Assembly (NCBI RefSeq): GCF_001425485.1
Contig: NZ_LMQW01000018.1
Location: 1-35,671 of the forward strand
DNA from: Aureimonas sp. Leaf427
Lineage (GTDB): Bacteria > Pseudomonadota > Alphaproteobacteria > Rhizobiales > Rhizobiaceae
DNA length: 35,671 nt
Reading direction: 5' to 3'
The translations under genes and the position numbers were made by a program. The notes below the pieces were generated by a model that worked only from the letters and a program-made list of their open reading frames with translations, was not told the DNA's origin and did no database searches. Below are positions 1 through 7,780 of the stretch, piece after piece; positions within the stretch are counted from its first letter, which is position 1, and every line of letters starts with the position of its first letter.

Positions 1-80
1 GAACAACGGTTGAGAGCGAAAGGCGGCACGACATGGCAGCGATCTCCAACGTAAATCGCCATTTCCGCCGCCAAACTGCA
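1..80. other. unassigned edge sequence beside the dnaE2 break
   Basis: No convincing gene lies here. The recognisable dnaE2 coding sequence stops near 125, and what lies to its left is unrelated to that gene. This may be the end of an insertion sequence or a deletion scar, but no terminal inverted repeat can be verified because the window begins here. Confidence 0.3.
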
Positions 81-383
81 TCAGTTGTGAGTCAGACCCA
101 GTTTTGCAGGCCGTTTGACATCGCGGTTCGTCGGGTAGACGAGGATCGGCAGATTGTCGGTCAGATCGAGGCGGCAGCCGACGATAGCACGCATGCCCGT
201 TTCCTTCGCCGCCACGTGCGCCCGGACGATCCCGGCCACGCTGTTGCGGTCGACGACCGCCAAGGCCTCGATGCCCATAAGGCTTGCTGTCGCAAACAGG
301 TCCTCGCAGGACGAGGCGCCTCGCAAAAACGAGAAGTGCGAGGTGACCTGGAGCTCGGCGTAGCGATGCGCGGGGTCAGACAC
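81..383 (-). pseudogene. dnaE2: 5' fragment of error-prone DNA polymerase dnaE2 (imuC)
   Basis: This is the beginning of the alpha-subunit-like polymerase that works with ImuA and ImuB in damage-induced mutagenesis. About 85 residues of the N-terminal PHP domain are recognisable, including the motifs YAELQVTSHFSFLRGAS, DRNSVAGIVRAH and ILVYPTNR. The family is normally over 1,000 residues, so more than 90 percent is missing. Recognisable coding ends near position 125, then about 14 unrelated codons lead to a stop. The GTG start at 383 lies 6 bases after the imuB stop, which is the normal imuB-dnaE2 arrangement. It cannot encode a polymerase. Identification is firm; the event that cut it is not visible. 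Confidence 0.85.
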
Positions 384-389
384 GCCCGG

Positions 390-660
390 TCACCCGAAGA
401 TGCCGTGGAGAAACCAGCGGTGGGATCCCGTCTCGGGGTGTTCGCCGTCACCGGCGCGGAAGATCCAGAAGCGCTCGCCGGCATCGTCCTCGACGCGGAA
501 GTAATCGCGCACCGTCGCAAGCTCGGCGTCGCGCTTCCACTATTCGCCGAAGACGCGCTCGGGACCGTCGGCTCGCCGGACGCGGCGTCGCGATCCGCGC
601 CAGGAGAACCAGACCGGGGGATGGTCGGGCAGCAAGGCCATGATCTCGATCCCTTCCGGA
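390..660 (-). pseudogene. imuB: 3' fragment of imuB (Y-family polymerase-like), with in-frame stop
   Basis: Only the C-terminal ~90 codons of ImuB remain. ImuB is the inactive Y-family polymerase homologue that links ImuA and DnaE2 to the sliding clamp. The typical tail is readable: MALLPDHPPVWFSWRG, RRADGPERVFGE, then WKRDAELATVRDYFRVEDD and finally HRWFLHGIFG before TGA at 390-392. Between FGE and WKRD there is a TAG codon (540-542) where the family usually has Trp, so a single TGG-to-TAG change would explain it. Upstream the reading frame continues without a break into a cytochrome c fragment, joining near 645-675. The piece is a double-damaged relic; the rest of imuB and imuA are absent from the window. 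Confidence 0.85.
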
Positions 661-1305
661 TGCGACGGCTCGCCCATGCGTGAGACGACGTAGGTCGCGA
701 TGGCGCGCGATTCCGCTTCCGGCAGCGTGCCGAGATTGGCGTTGACGGGGGCCATGGGCCCGCGCGCAATTCCATGTCGGGCTTCCCAACCCTTGTGAAG
801 ATAGTGCGTCAGGCTGTCGACGTCCCACGGTATCGGGGCAGGAGACGTCTCGTTCAGGGCATAGGCGGTCCAACCCTCGGACTCGCCGCCGGCCAAATGC
901 GCCTTGCCCCGCTTCTCCGCGCCCAGTGCGTTGCGCGGGCTGTGGCAGGCGCCGCAATGGCCGAGCCCTTCGGCAAGATAGGCGCCCCGGTTCCATTCCA
1001 CGGTCTGCGCCGGGTCGGGCTCGTATGTGCCTTCGCGGAAGAACAGAAGCTTCCAGCCGGCCAGCACCATGCGCACGTTCAAAGGGAACGGCAGCTTGTT
1101 CTCAGGCGACTCGGCGGACACGGGCTCGCGCGTCATGAGATAGGCGTAGAGGGCGCGGTTGTCCTTGTCCGAGACCAGCGTGTAGTGGTCGTAGGGAAAG
1201 GCGGGATAGAGGTGGCGCCCCTCGCGATCGACGCCCTCGCGCATCGAACGCTGGAAGGCCGCCTCGCTCCAGCGGCCGATCCCGGTCTCCGGATCGGGCG
1301 TGCCC
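655..1305 (-). pseudogene. internal fragment of a multihaem cytochrome c subunit
   Basis: The frame encodes a stretch typical of membrane-bound dehydrogenase cytochrome c subunits (alcohol dehydrogenase, or isoquinoline/nicotinate dehydrogenase type). It shows TPDPETGIGRWSEAAF, YPAFPYDHYTLVSDKDN, WNRGAYLAEGLGHCGACH with one haem-binding CxxCH, and AIATYVVSRMGEP at the end of that domain. The family normally has three CxxCH sites. The first haem domain upstream of about 1305 is missing, with a stop in frame just before, and the third is replaced by imuB sequence. The longest ATG-initiated frame (1244 to 540) would encode a cytochrome-ImuB chimera of 234 residues. No signal peptide remains, so haem attachment in the periplasm is unlikely. 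I call it a relic of a deletion that fused two loci. Confidence 0.8.
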
Positions 1306-1358
1306 GATCAGTCCGATGTTCCCGTAGAACCGAACTGCCTGACCAGCTTGTGTTTCGC

Positions 1359-2363
1359 TCAGGCCGGCTGGCCGTTGCCTCCGGACGATCCGAAGATCTG
1401 GCCCGTCGAATAGCTGAGAAGCGGGTCGGCGGCTGCGACGTAGAGGCCCGCGATCTCGGCGGGCTGCCCGGCACGGCCCATGGGTGAGTCGCCGCCGAAG
1501 GTGCGCAGCTTTTCCTCCGTCGCCCCGCCGGACACTTGAAGCGGAGTCCAGAACGGACCCGGCGCCACTGCGTTGACGCGGATGCCGCGCGGCGCAAGTT
1601 CCTTTGCAAGGCCCTTGGTGAAGTTCAACACCGCAGCGCGCGTCATAGCGTAGTGCATGATCTCGGGTGACGGGTTGCCCGCCTGCTCGGACGAGGTGTT
1701 GACGATCACGGCTCCCGCACCCATCCGTTCCAGGGCAGCCTTCGCCAGCCAGAACGGGGCATAGACGTTGGTCTTCATCGTGTCGTCGAAGAGTTCGGAC
1801 GAGATGTCGGCGATCGAAGGACGCGTCTGTTGGAGGGCAGCGTTGTTGACCAGGATGTCCAAGCCTCCGAGCTGGTCGGCAGCCTGCGAGATCAAGCTGC
1901 GGCAAAATTCCTCCGAACGGAGGTCTCCGGGGATCGCGACCGCCTTGCGGCCTTCCGCCTCGATCAGCGCAACAACTTCCTTCGCATCGGGCTCTTCCTG
2001 AGGCAGATAGTTGATAGCGACATCTGCGCCTTCGCGAGCATAGGCGATCGCGGCTGCTCGGCCGATGCCGCTATCGCCACCCGTGATGAGCGCCTTCTTA
2101 CCCGCCAGCTTGCCGGATCCCTTGTAGCTCGTCTCCCCGTGGTCGGGCCGCGGGTTCATGCGCGATGCGAGCCCTGGCCAAGGCTGCATGTCGGTCGGAT
2201 AGGGTGGCTTCGGGTAATCTGCCGGGTTCGGAGCGGTTGCAGCAGCAGCGCCACTTCCGCTGCCGGACTGGGCATGGGCCGTCGCGGTCGAGACAAAGTT
2301 GGCCGCGGCGCCTGCCGTCAAGGCGGCTCCCGCTAGAAACGTGCGTCGGTTCGTGTCGGTCAT
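1359..2363 (-). CDS. Tat-exported short-chain dehydrogenase/reductase, Lys-to-Arg at the active site
   Basis: This is a 334-residue SDR-family oxidoreductase of the YghA/general-stress-protein-39 type. The N-terminus carries a twin-arginine export signal (NRRTFLAGAAL, then AHA-Q as likely cleavage region), so it should be exported folded. A Pro-rich linker with YPKPPYPTDMQPWPG follows, then the Rossmann fold with TGGDSGIG, the NNA motif and the catalytic Ser in VNTSSEQ. The usual YxxxK reads YAMTR, so the catalytic Lys is an Arg. The start at 2363 is preceded by GGAGAG with a 7-base gap; an upstream in-frame ATG at 2378 lacks this. The product is probably an NAD(P)-dependent dehydrogenase of unknown substrate, with activity in doubt. 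It stands alone, between the broken cytochrome gene and the siderophore locus. Confidence 0.85.
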   Translation of the reverse strand: MTDTNRRTFLAGAALTAGAAANFVSTATAHAQSGSGSGAAAATAPNPADYPKPPYPTDMQPWPGLASRMNPRPDHGETSYKGSGKLAGKKALITGGDSGIGRAAAIAYAREGADVAINYLPQEEPDAKEVVALIEAEGRKAVAIPGDLRSEEFCRSLISQAADQLGGLDILVNNAALQQTRPSIADISSELFDDTMKTNVYAPFWLAKAALERMGAGAVIVNTSSEQAGNPSPEIMHYAMTRAAVLNFTKGLAKELAPRGIRVNAVAPGPFWTPLQVSGGATEEKLRTFGGDSPMGRAGQPAEIAGLYVAAADPLLSYSTGQIFGSSGGNGQPA

Positions 2364-2970
2364 GAGGCTTCTCTCCATGTTGGATCTCGAAGCCAGCCGG
2401 ACTTGGAATGATTCCCCAGACCGCCTCGGCAATCCAGTCGCAGCGCCTATCGGTCTCTACGAAACGAGAAATCAGGGATGCGCGACCGAAGGACTCGACT
2501 GTGCCCAAGGAGAGATGACGTTTGATGCAGCAATGGGCCGAAACCAGAACGGCAGCTTTCTAGATGGGATGGCGGATAGCTGCCGATCCGCAATCGACCC
2601 AATTAAAACTGTCAAACGGGTTCGTCGGCTTCTCCTAAGCAGACGTAGCTTATCCAATGGGAGTAGCGCATCCTCGTGACCGAAGAAATCGTTTCGATGA
2701 AGCAGTAACAGCATAGGATCTGAAGGTGACCATAATGCAGCGGAGAATTCGCCGACCTGCGGCTTAATAGCGATCCGACATAAGACGCGACGCTAAGATT
2801 AAACTTGACAAAGATGGTCAGATTAAGGTTCGACGTCGATCGGTACCTCGCAGGCTTTAAAGCCTTCGGCGAACCATGGATATTCGATGTCGCGTTCAGT
2901 TCCGTTTCAATCCATCCCGAGCGATGCCCCCGCCGCTGGACTTCGGCGCGACCGCGACACGATCACGCCT
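2364..2970. other. intergenic region between SDR gene and fhuD
   Basis: About 600 bases separate the divergent SDR gene and fhuD. The short open frames here have no family-like character. The part nearest fhuD is AT-richer and holds the TGAC-N7-GTCA element at 2806-2820, so the fhu promoter probably lies in 2780-2900. In-frame ATG at 2887 could lengthen fhuD by 28 residues. Otherwise I see nothing identifiable. Confidence 0.5.
2806..2820. promoter_or_regulatory. candidate operator TGAC-N7-GTCA upstream of fhuD
   Basis: TGAC (2806-2809) and GTCA (2817-2820) form a short inverted repeat in an AT-rich stretch with TTAA near both outer sides. A TTGACA hexamer overlaps it at 2805-2810, but no good -10 follows at 17 bases. 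The position suits an iron-responsive operator (Fur, RirA or Irr in this group), although the sequence matches none of them well enough to name one. Confidence 0.3.
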
Positions 2971-3855
2971 ATGCGTTCTGCCCCCGATCGACGCCGACGG
3001 TCCCTCGTCGCCACCCTCCTTGCATTGCCTCTGGTGCTGCGCGGAGGCGAAGTCCGGGCATCTACCCTACGTGTCGCGACCCTCGATTACGCGCTTGCCC
3101 AGACGCTGATGGTCCTCGGATGCCCGCCCATCGCGATCGGGGATGGGCGGGATTGGGAGAAGTGGGTCCGCGAACCTCCCCTGGCACCTGACACGGTGGA
3201 CCTCGGAGCCAGCCTCGATCCCAACATGGAGTTGCTCGCCGCCCTGAAGCCCGATTTGATCCTGACGACGGACTTCGTCGCTCTCACCGAAAGCCGTCTG
3301 ACACGTGTCGCGCCGGTTCGGCGGATCAACCTGTATTCGGAAGGCGGCTCGCCCTTTCCAAAGGCGATAGCGGCAACGCGCGAGATCGGTGCGATCGTCG
3401 GCAAGTCTGCAGAGGCGGAGCGCTACCTCGCTGAGACCGAGAGCTTCTTCGACGAAAGCGCGGCTCGCGCCCGGCCCTTCCGCGACCATCCCGTCGCGAT
3501 CCTGTCCTTCCTTGATCAACGCCATGTGCGCGTGACAGGACGGCCAGGCCTCTACCAGGACGTCCTCGACCGTCTCGGTCTCCGCAACGCCTGGGAAGAG
3601 CCCACGAACTACTGGGGGTTCTCGACGATCGGCCTCGAGCGACTGGTGGCTCTGGGGGACGCAGTCGTGGTGGCGGACTTTATGCCGGACGATGTCGCGG
3701 CCACGCTGCCCGACAGCCCGCTCTGGCGCGAGCTTCCCTTCGTCCGGAATGGAAAGATCCCGGTTCTCCCCACGGTCCTCGTGTTCGGTGGGATCCCCTC
3801 CGCGCGCCGCTTCGCCACCCTCATCCTCGATGCGCTGGAGAAGGGAAGAGCGTGA
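2971..3855 (+). CDS. fhuD: FhuD-like siderophore ABC transporter substrate-binding protein
   Basis: This 294-residue periplasmic binding protein of the FhuD/FecB (helical-backbone) class delivers Fe(III)-hydroxamate siderophores to the FhuBC permease. The N-terminus (DRRRRSLVATLLALPL, then RA-S) is an export signal with an RR pair that may be Tat-directed, as is common for FhuD proteins. Typical features follow: RVATLDYALAQTLMVLG, a KPDLILTT motif around residue 95, VTGRPGLYQDVLDRLGL, and YWGFSTIGLERL in the second lobe. The start at 2971 is chosen because it puts the signal peptide first; it has no strong ribosome site, and ATG 2887 is the alternative. Its end overlaps fhuB (GTGA), so the two are co-translated. 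The gene order D-B-C supports the call. Confidence 0.9.
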   Translation: MRSAPDRRRRSLVATLLALPLVLRGGEVRASTLRVATLDYALAQTLMVLGCPPIAIGDGRDWEKWVREPPLAPDTVDLGASLDPNMELLAALKPDLILTTDFVALTESRLTRVAPVRRINLYSEGGSPFPKAIAATREIGAIVGKSAEAERYLAETESFFDESAARARPFRDHPVAILSFLDQRHVRVTGRPGLYQDVLDRLGLRNAWEEPTNYWGFSTIGLERLVALGDAVVVADFMPDDVAATLPDSPLWRELPFVRNGKIPVLPTVLVFGGIPSARRFATLILDALEKGRA

Positions 3856-5861
3856 TTTCAGCAACTCCAGCATCTGCCGTCAGGCAGCCGTTGCGCGGGC
3901 CAGCGCTCCTCGCGTTCTGCTTCGCGCTTCCGACACTCGTCCTGACAATCCTTCTCATCGGGCCGGCCCTCGCGGTAGTCTGGCGCGAAAGCGCGGTCGC
4001 CTACGCACCGGGGCGCATGGTGCTCCTCTACGCCCTGCTACCGCGCCTCGTTATGGCGGTGCTGTGCGGAACAGCGCTTGCGGCATCCGGCGCGCTGCTC
4101 CAGCAGGCCTTGCGCAATCCGCTCGCCTCGCCGACGACGCTCGGCATCGATGCGGGCGCGCGGCTGGCGCTGGCGCTGGCGACGCTCTTCGCGCCGGCCC
4201 TGCTCGGCTGGGGTCGCGATCTCGTGGCTCTCGCCGGCTCATCGCTGGCGGCGGCCCTCGTCTTCGCGCTCGCCAGGCGACAGGATTTTGCGCCGGTGCC
4301 GCTCGTCCTCTCGGGTCTTCTTGTCGGCCTGTATTGCGGAGCGCTCGCCTCCATACTGACCCTGATCGACAGCCGCTGGCTGGTGAGCCTGTTCATCTGG
4401 GGCAGCGGCTCGCTGAGCCAGCAGAGTTGGACGCCGAGCCTGGATCTGGCGCTTCGCTTGGGGCTGGCAGCCCCATTTGCGCTTCTGCTCCTGCGACCGC
4501 TGTCCCTTCTGGAGCTCGGCGACGACGCAGCACGCGGCCTCGGCCTGCCGGTCGCCCGGCTGCGGCTCGAGGCTGTGGCACTTGCCGTCGCGCTGTCCGC
4601 GTTCACCGTCAGCGCGGTCGGCGTGATCGGCTTCGTCGGCTTGGTGGCGCCCATCATGGCGCGATTGGCGGGCGCTCGCGATTTTCGCGCGCGTCTCCTC
4701 TGGTCAAGCGTGATCGGCGCGCTTCTGCTGTTGCTGACCGATCTCCTCGTTCAGTTCGCCGCCGGCGCGTCCTCCGATCTCGTGCCAACGGGCGCCGTCA
4801 CGGCGATCCTCGGCTCACCCATCCTGCTTTGGCTTCTGCCCCGCCTCCAAGGCGCCATGCGTCCGCCTTCCGCACGCGGCTCGCATGGAGCTTTGGCTCG
4901 CCGCCCCGGAAGGTCTGGCCTGTGGCTCGCGGCGACGGGGCTCGGCACGGCTCTCCTGATCGCGGCCGCCCTGTTCCTCGGGCGCGCCCCGGAAGGCGAA
5001 TGGCATTGGCTTGGCCGGTCGGACATGACGACCGTCCTTCCGTGGCGTTGGCCGCGCGTCCTCGCTGTGGTCTCGGCAGGCGCTCTCCTTGCCAGCGCCG
5101 GCTTCTCACTCCAGCGCCTGACGCGCAACGAGATGGCAAGCCCCGAAATTCTCGGTATTAGCGCGGGTTCGACCTTCGCGGTTGCCATTGCGCTCTTTGG
5201 TTTCGGCACGCTCTCGCCGAGCGGAGCGCTGATGGCCGCCTTCGCCGGCGCGCTCGCGACGCTTTTCCTCATCCTCGCCCTCGGGCGCCGATCCGGATAT
5301 GCGCCGGAGCGCATGCTGCTCGCAGGTATCGCAATCTCGGCGCTGCTCGATGCCGTGATCGGCGTCGTGACGGCGGCAGGCGACCCCCGCGCCGTGCAGC
5401 TCTTGTCATGGATGGCCGGCGCGACCTCAACTGTGGAGCCGTTCGGGGCCGTCATGGCGGCGGGAGCCGCGGCTCTCGTGCTCGTGCTGGCCGTCCTTGC
5501 CGGGCGGCCGCTGGAGCTTCTGTCGCTCGGCCCCGCCACTGCGGCGAGCCTCGGCCTCGGCGTGCGAACAGCCCGTCTTCTTCTCCTCGCGCTGGCTGCC
5601 CTGGCGACAGCGGCTGCCACGCCCGTGGTCGGTCCTCTAACCTTCGTCGGCCTGATCGCACCTCATCTGGTGCGACTTGCCGGTGTCCGTGCGGTGGTTC
5701 CGGCGCTGCTCCTGAGCGCCGTCGCCGGAGCCTCCATCCTCGTCGCGGCGGACTGGGTGGCGCGCGTTGCCACCTTTCCGTTCCAACTTCCAACCGGGCT
5801 CGTCGCTTCCCTCGTCGGCGCGCCTGTCCTCTTCTGGCTTCTGCAAAGGCGCGTATCATGA
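3852..5861 (+). CDS. fhuB: FhuB-type fused siderophore permease
   Basis: This 669-residue inner-membrane permease is made of two FecCD-type halves in one chain, the size and layout of E. coli FhuB (about 660). Each half carries the family signature. In half one, LLQQALRNPLASPTTLG is near residue 85 and VGFVGL-like GVIGFVGLVAPIMARL near 255. In half two, LQRLTRNEMASPEILGIS is near residue 418 and LTFVGLIAPHLVRLAG near 595. About 20 hydrophobic segments are expected. The start is GTG at 3852, overlapping the fhuD stop. The 3' end overlaps fhuC by ATGA. It imports Fe(III)-hydroxamates received from FhuD using ATP hydrolysis by FhuC. The call is firm; the exact siderophore is unknown. Confidence 0.93.
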   Translation: MISATPASAVRQPLRGPALLAFCFALPTLVLTILLIGPALAVVWRESAVAYAPGRMVLLYALLPRLVMAVLCGTALAASGALLQQALRNPLASPTTLGIDAGARLALALATLFAPALLGWGRDLVALAGSSLAAALVFALARRQDFAPVPLVLSGLLVGLYCGALASILTLIDSRWLVSLFIWGSGSLSQQSWTPSLDLALRLGLAAPFALLLLRPLSLLELGDDAARGLGLPVARLRLEAVALAVALSAFTVSAVGVIGFVGLVAPIMARLAGARDFRARLLWSSVIGALLLLLTDLLVQFAAGASSDLVPTGAVTAILGSPILLWLLPRLQGAMRPPSARGSHGALARRPGRSGLWLAATGLGTALLIAAALFLGRAPEGEWHWLGRSDMTTVLPWRWPRVLAVVSAGALLASAGFSLQRLTRNEMASPEILGISAGSTFAVAIALFGFGTLSPSGALMAAFAGALATLFLILALGRRSGYAPERMLLAGIAISALLDAVIGVVTAAGDPRAVQLLSWMAGATSTVEPFGAVMAAGAAALVLVLAVLAGRPLELLSLGPATAASLGLGVRTARLLLLALAALATAAATPVVGPLTFVGLIAPHLVRLAGVRAVVPALLLSAVAGASILVAADWVARVATFPFQLPTGLVASLVGAPVLFWLLQRRVS

Positions 5862-6700
5862 ACGTGGCCACCACCATTGAGCAGCACCCGCGAGGCGCCA
5901 CGACCGGTTTCGAACTCAACGCCGTCCGGTTCGACGCGGCCGGGCGGACCATCCTCCATTCGTTGACGCTCTCGCTGTCTGGCGGCGAGGTGATCGGTCT
6001 CGTCGGCCAGAACGGTTCGGGCAAATCGACGCTTCTGAAAATGTTGGCACGTCAGACACAGCCGACGTCCGGCACGATCCGTTTCGAGGATCGACCGATC
6101 GGGAGTTGGAGCACGCGCGACTTCGCCCGCCGCATCGCCTACCTGCCGCAGGACCCGCCGGCGGGCACCGGCTTGCTGGTGAGGGATCTGGTGCGACTTG
6201 GCCGCTATCCCTGGCACGGCGCTTTCGGCCGCTTCACCGGTGCGGACGCCGCTGCGGCAGAGAACGCGATGCAGATGACGGGAACTCTCGCCTTCGCGGA
6301 CCGTGACGTCGATACGCTGTCGGGTGGCGAGCGGCAGCGGGTCTGGCTCGCCATGCTTGTCGCGCAGGGTGCGGGCTGCCTGCTTCTGGACGAGCCGATC
6401 TCGGCACTCGACATCGCGCACCAGATCGAGGTGCTCAGCCTCATACGATGCCTCGGACACGATCGGTCGCTTTGCGTCGTCGTGGTGCTACACGACGTCA
6501 ATATGGCGGCTCGCTTCTGCGACCGGATCGTCGCGCTGCGCGACGGGCGCCTCGTCGCGAACGAGAAGCCGTCGAGCTTCATGTCCCCGGCTGCCCTCGC
6601 ACGCGTCTACGGCATCGATATGGAGGTCCTGTCCCGGCCGGGCGCATCGGTGGGCGTCGCGGTTCCACACATGAACCAGGACGTGCCAGCCGCTAGCTAG
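5858..6700 (+). CDS. fhuC: FhuC-type siderophore ABC transporter ATPase
   Basis: This 280-residue ABC ATPase powers FhuB. Walker A is GQNGSGKST (about residues 50-58), the Q-loop region is AYLPQDPP, the signature is LSGGERQRVW (about 153), and Walker B is CLLLDEPISALD (about 175). The switch His follows in VVVLHDVNMAARFCDRI. This is the FecE/FhuC subfamily pattern. The frame is open far upstream, but ATG 5858 gives the family-length protein and overlaps the fhuB stop as ATGA, so the upstream extension is an artefact of GC-rich sequence. It is the last gene of the fhuDBC operon; the neighbouring esterase gene runs convergently and ends 55 bases downstream. Confidence 0.95.
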   Translation: MNVATTIEQHPRGATTGFELNAVRFDAAGRTILHSLTLSLSGGEVIGLVGQNGSGKSTLLKMLARQTQPTSGTIRFEDRPIGSWSTRDFARRIAYLPQDPPAGTGLLVRDLVRLGRYPWHGAFGRFTGADAAAAENAMQMTGTLAFADRDVDTLSGGERQRVWLAMLVAQGAGCLLLDEPISALDIAHQIEVLSLIRCLGHDRSLCVVVVLHDVNMAARFCDRIVALRDGRLVANEKPSSFMSPAALARVYGIDMEVLSRPGASVGVAVPHMNQDVPAAS

Positions 6701-6754
6701 CGGAGAGCCGTCCAGTCATGGGACGACGACCGCTTTCCAACGGACCGAGAAACG

Positions 6755-7636
6755 CTACGCCGAGATCCTGAAGGCGACCCTCACGGCCCTGGAGATTGCA
6801 ATCGGAAGCATCGTCATGTGGGTCTCGCCCGCATAGGTCTCGTAGGTGACGCTCATCCTCGGCAAAGCGCCCAGCCTCAATGCCATGGCCTGGGTCAAAG
6901 AGAGCGTCCGCGCCGACTTGGCATGCTCCAGTCGCTTCTCCGTGTCCTCCCGACCGTATTGGAACGGCGCCAGGACATCGCCCTCGAACTCTCCGGCCGA
7001 AAGGTGGACCACGACATCTCTGACCGTTCTAGAGGCTGTAAAGCGCCTCTCGCTATCCAGAAGAAGTCCATCCTCCCAGTAGATCGTCGGGCTGGCTGCA
7101 GCGTAACGCGAGAATGTCGTGCATCCCGCAAAGAGGGCGTGGAGGGCGAAGAGCCCGCCAAAGGAGTGGCCGAACAGGGTTCGACGGGCCGGGTCGATCG
7201 GAGCCAGTGATGCGAGGAAGGGCATTACCTCCACCTCGATGAAGCTCAGAAAGCGATCAGCGCCCCCCGTGACGACCGAAGGCGCACCCTCGGAAAAGGG
7301 CGGATAGGTGCGCCCCGGAGGCGGCGACAAGTCCCATGATCGACGTAGCGGATCGTAGGCACCGTCGACGGGATAACCCACCGCGACGATTACACCCGGC
7401 TGCACGTCCGTACCCATCGGGTAGCTCGCCTGAACTCGAAGCGCATCCACTGCCGTGGCGATCATCGCGTTGCCGTCGGTCATCACCAGAAGAGGCCATC
7501 CGGCAGGCGGCGCATTTCCAGGCGGCACATGGACGAAGAGCCGCCAGAGAGCACCGTCCGCTCCGGGGATGTCGAACCATCGCGTGTCTGGCAAAGAGGT
7601 TGGCTGACCGTTCGGCCCTTCCTGGAACATGTCCAA
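6755..7636 (-). CDS. putative esterase, siderophore-hydrolase type (IroE/Fes-like)
   Basis: This 293-residue alpha/beta-hydrolase belongs to the esterase-D/Fes-IroE group. The nucleophile elbow is GHSFGG (Ser near residue 168). GETHMTMLP near the C-terminus supplies the His, and the acid probably lies around SAGEFEGD. WPLLVMTDGNAM early in the chain is typical of siderophore esterases. No clear signal peptide is seen, so it is probably cytoplasmic. It sits between fhuDBC and a divergent TonB-dependent receptor, which suggests that it hydrolyses an imported ferric siderophore to release iron. A TTG start at 7636 has AGAAAGG nine bases upstream; ATG 7631 is the alternative. Whether the substrate is an ester siderophore cannot be read here. 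Confidence 0.82.
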   Translation of the reverse strand: MDMFQEGPNGQPTSLPDTRWFDIPGADGALWRLFVHVPPGNAPPAGWPLLVMTDGNAMIATAVDALRVQASYPMGTDVQPGVIVAVGYPVDGAYDPLRRSWDLSPPPGRTYPPFSEGAPSVVTGGADRFLSFIEVEVMPFLASLAPIDPARRTLFGHSFGGLFALHALFAGCTTFSRYAAASPTIYWEDGLLLDSERRFTASRTVRDVVVHLSAGEFEGDVLAPFQYGREDTEKRLEHAKSARTLSLTQAMALRLGALPRMSVTYETYAGETHMTMLPIAISRAVRVAFRISA

Positions 7637-7698
7637 ATCTTGTGACCTTTCTGCCGCAATGCGGTCGATCTCTGAAAGGCCATTCAGGCTTCAGGATG

Positions 7699-7718
7699 GT
7701 TTATGTTGACTCATAAAC
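7699..7718. promoter_or_regulatory. inverted repeat in the divergent esterase/receptor promoter
   Basis: GTTTATG and CATAAAC are perfect 7-base arms around a 6-base centre TTGACT. They lie in the ~140-base AT-rich gap between the divergent esterase and TonB-receptor genes. Position and symmetry make it a good candidate operator controlling both genes, presumably in response to iron. It does not closely match the classic 19-bp Fur box, so the regulator is left open. Confidence 0.45.
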
Positions 7719-7780
7719 TCCTGTTTTCCTAACCCTGACTGATGGCGGTACCAAGCCGTCCCAGCAGGATTTTTTACATT

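Noticed and set aside
2472-2714. 80-codon open frame on the minus strand in the intergenic region
   Set aside because: No ribosome site, no motif and no hydrophobic or domain pattern that I can recognise.
5408-5857. 150-codon upstream extension of fhuC
   Set aside because: It lies wholly inside fhuB in another frame, is Arg/Pro-rich, and would precede the normal ATPase start that overlaps the fhuB stop.
7699-7718. Relating the esterase/receptor palindrome to the shared box of the catabolic island
   Set aside because: Both contain GTTGAC or a similar core, but the flanking bases and symmetry differ, so I treat the resemblance as chance.
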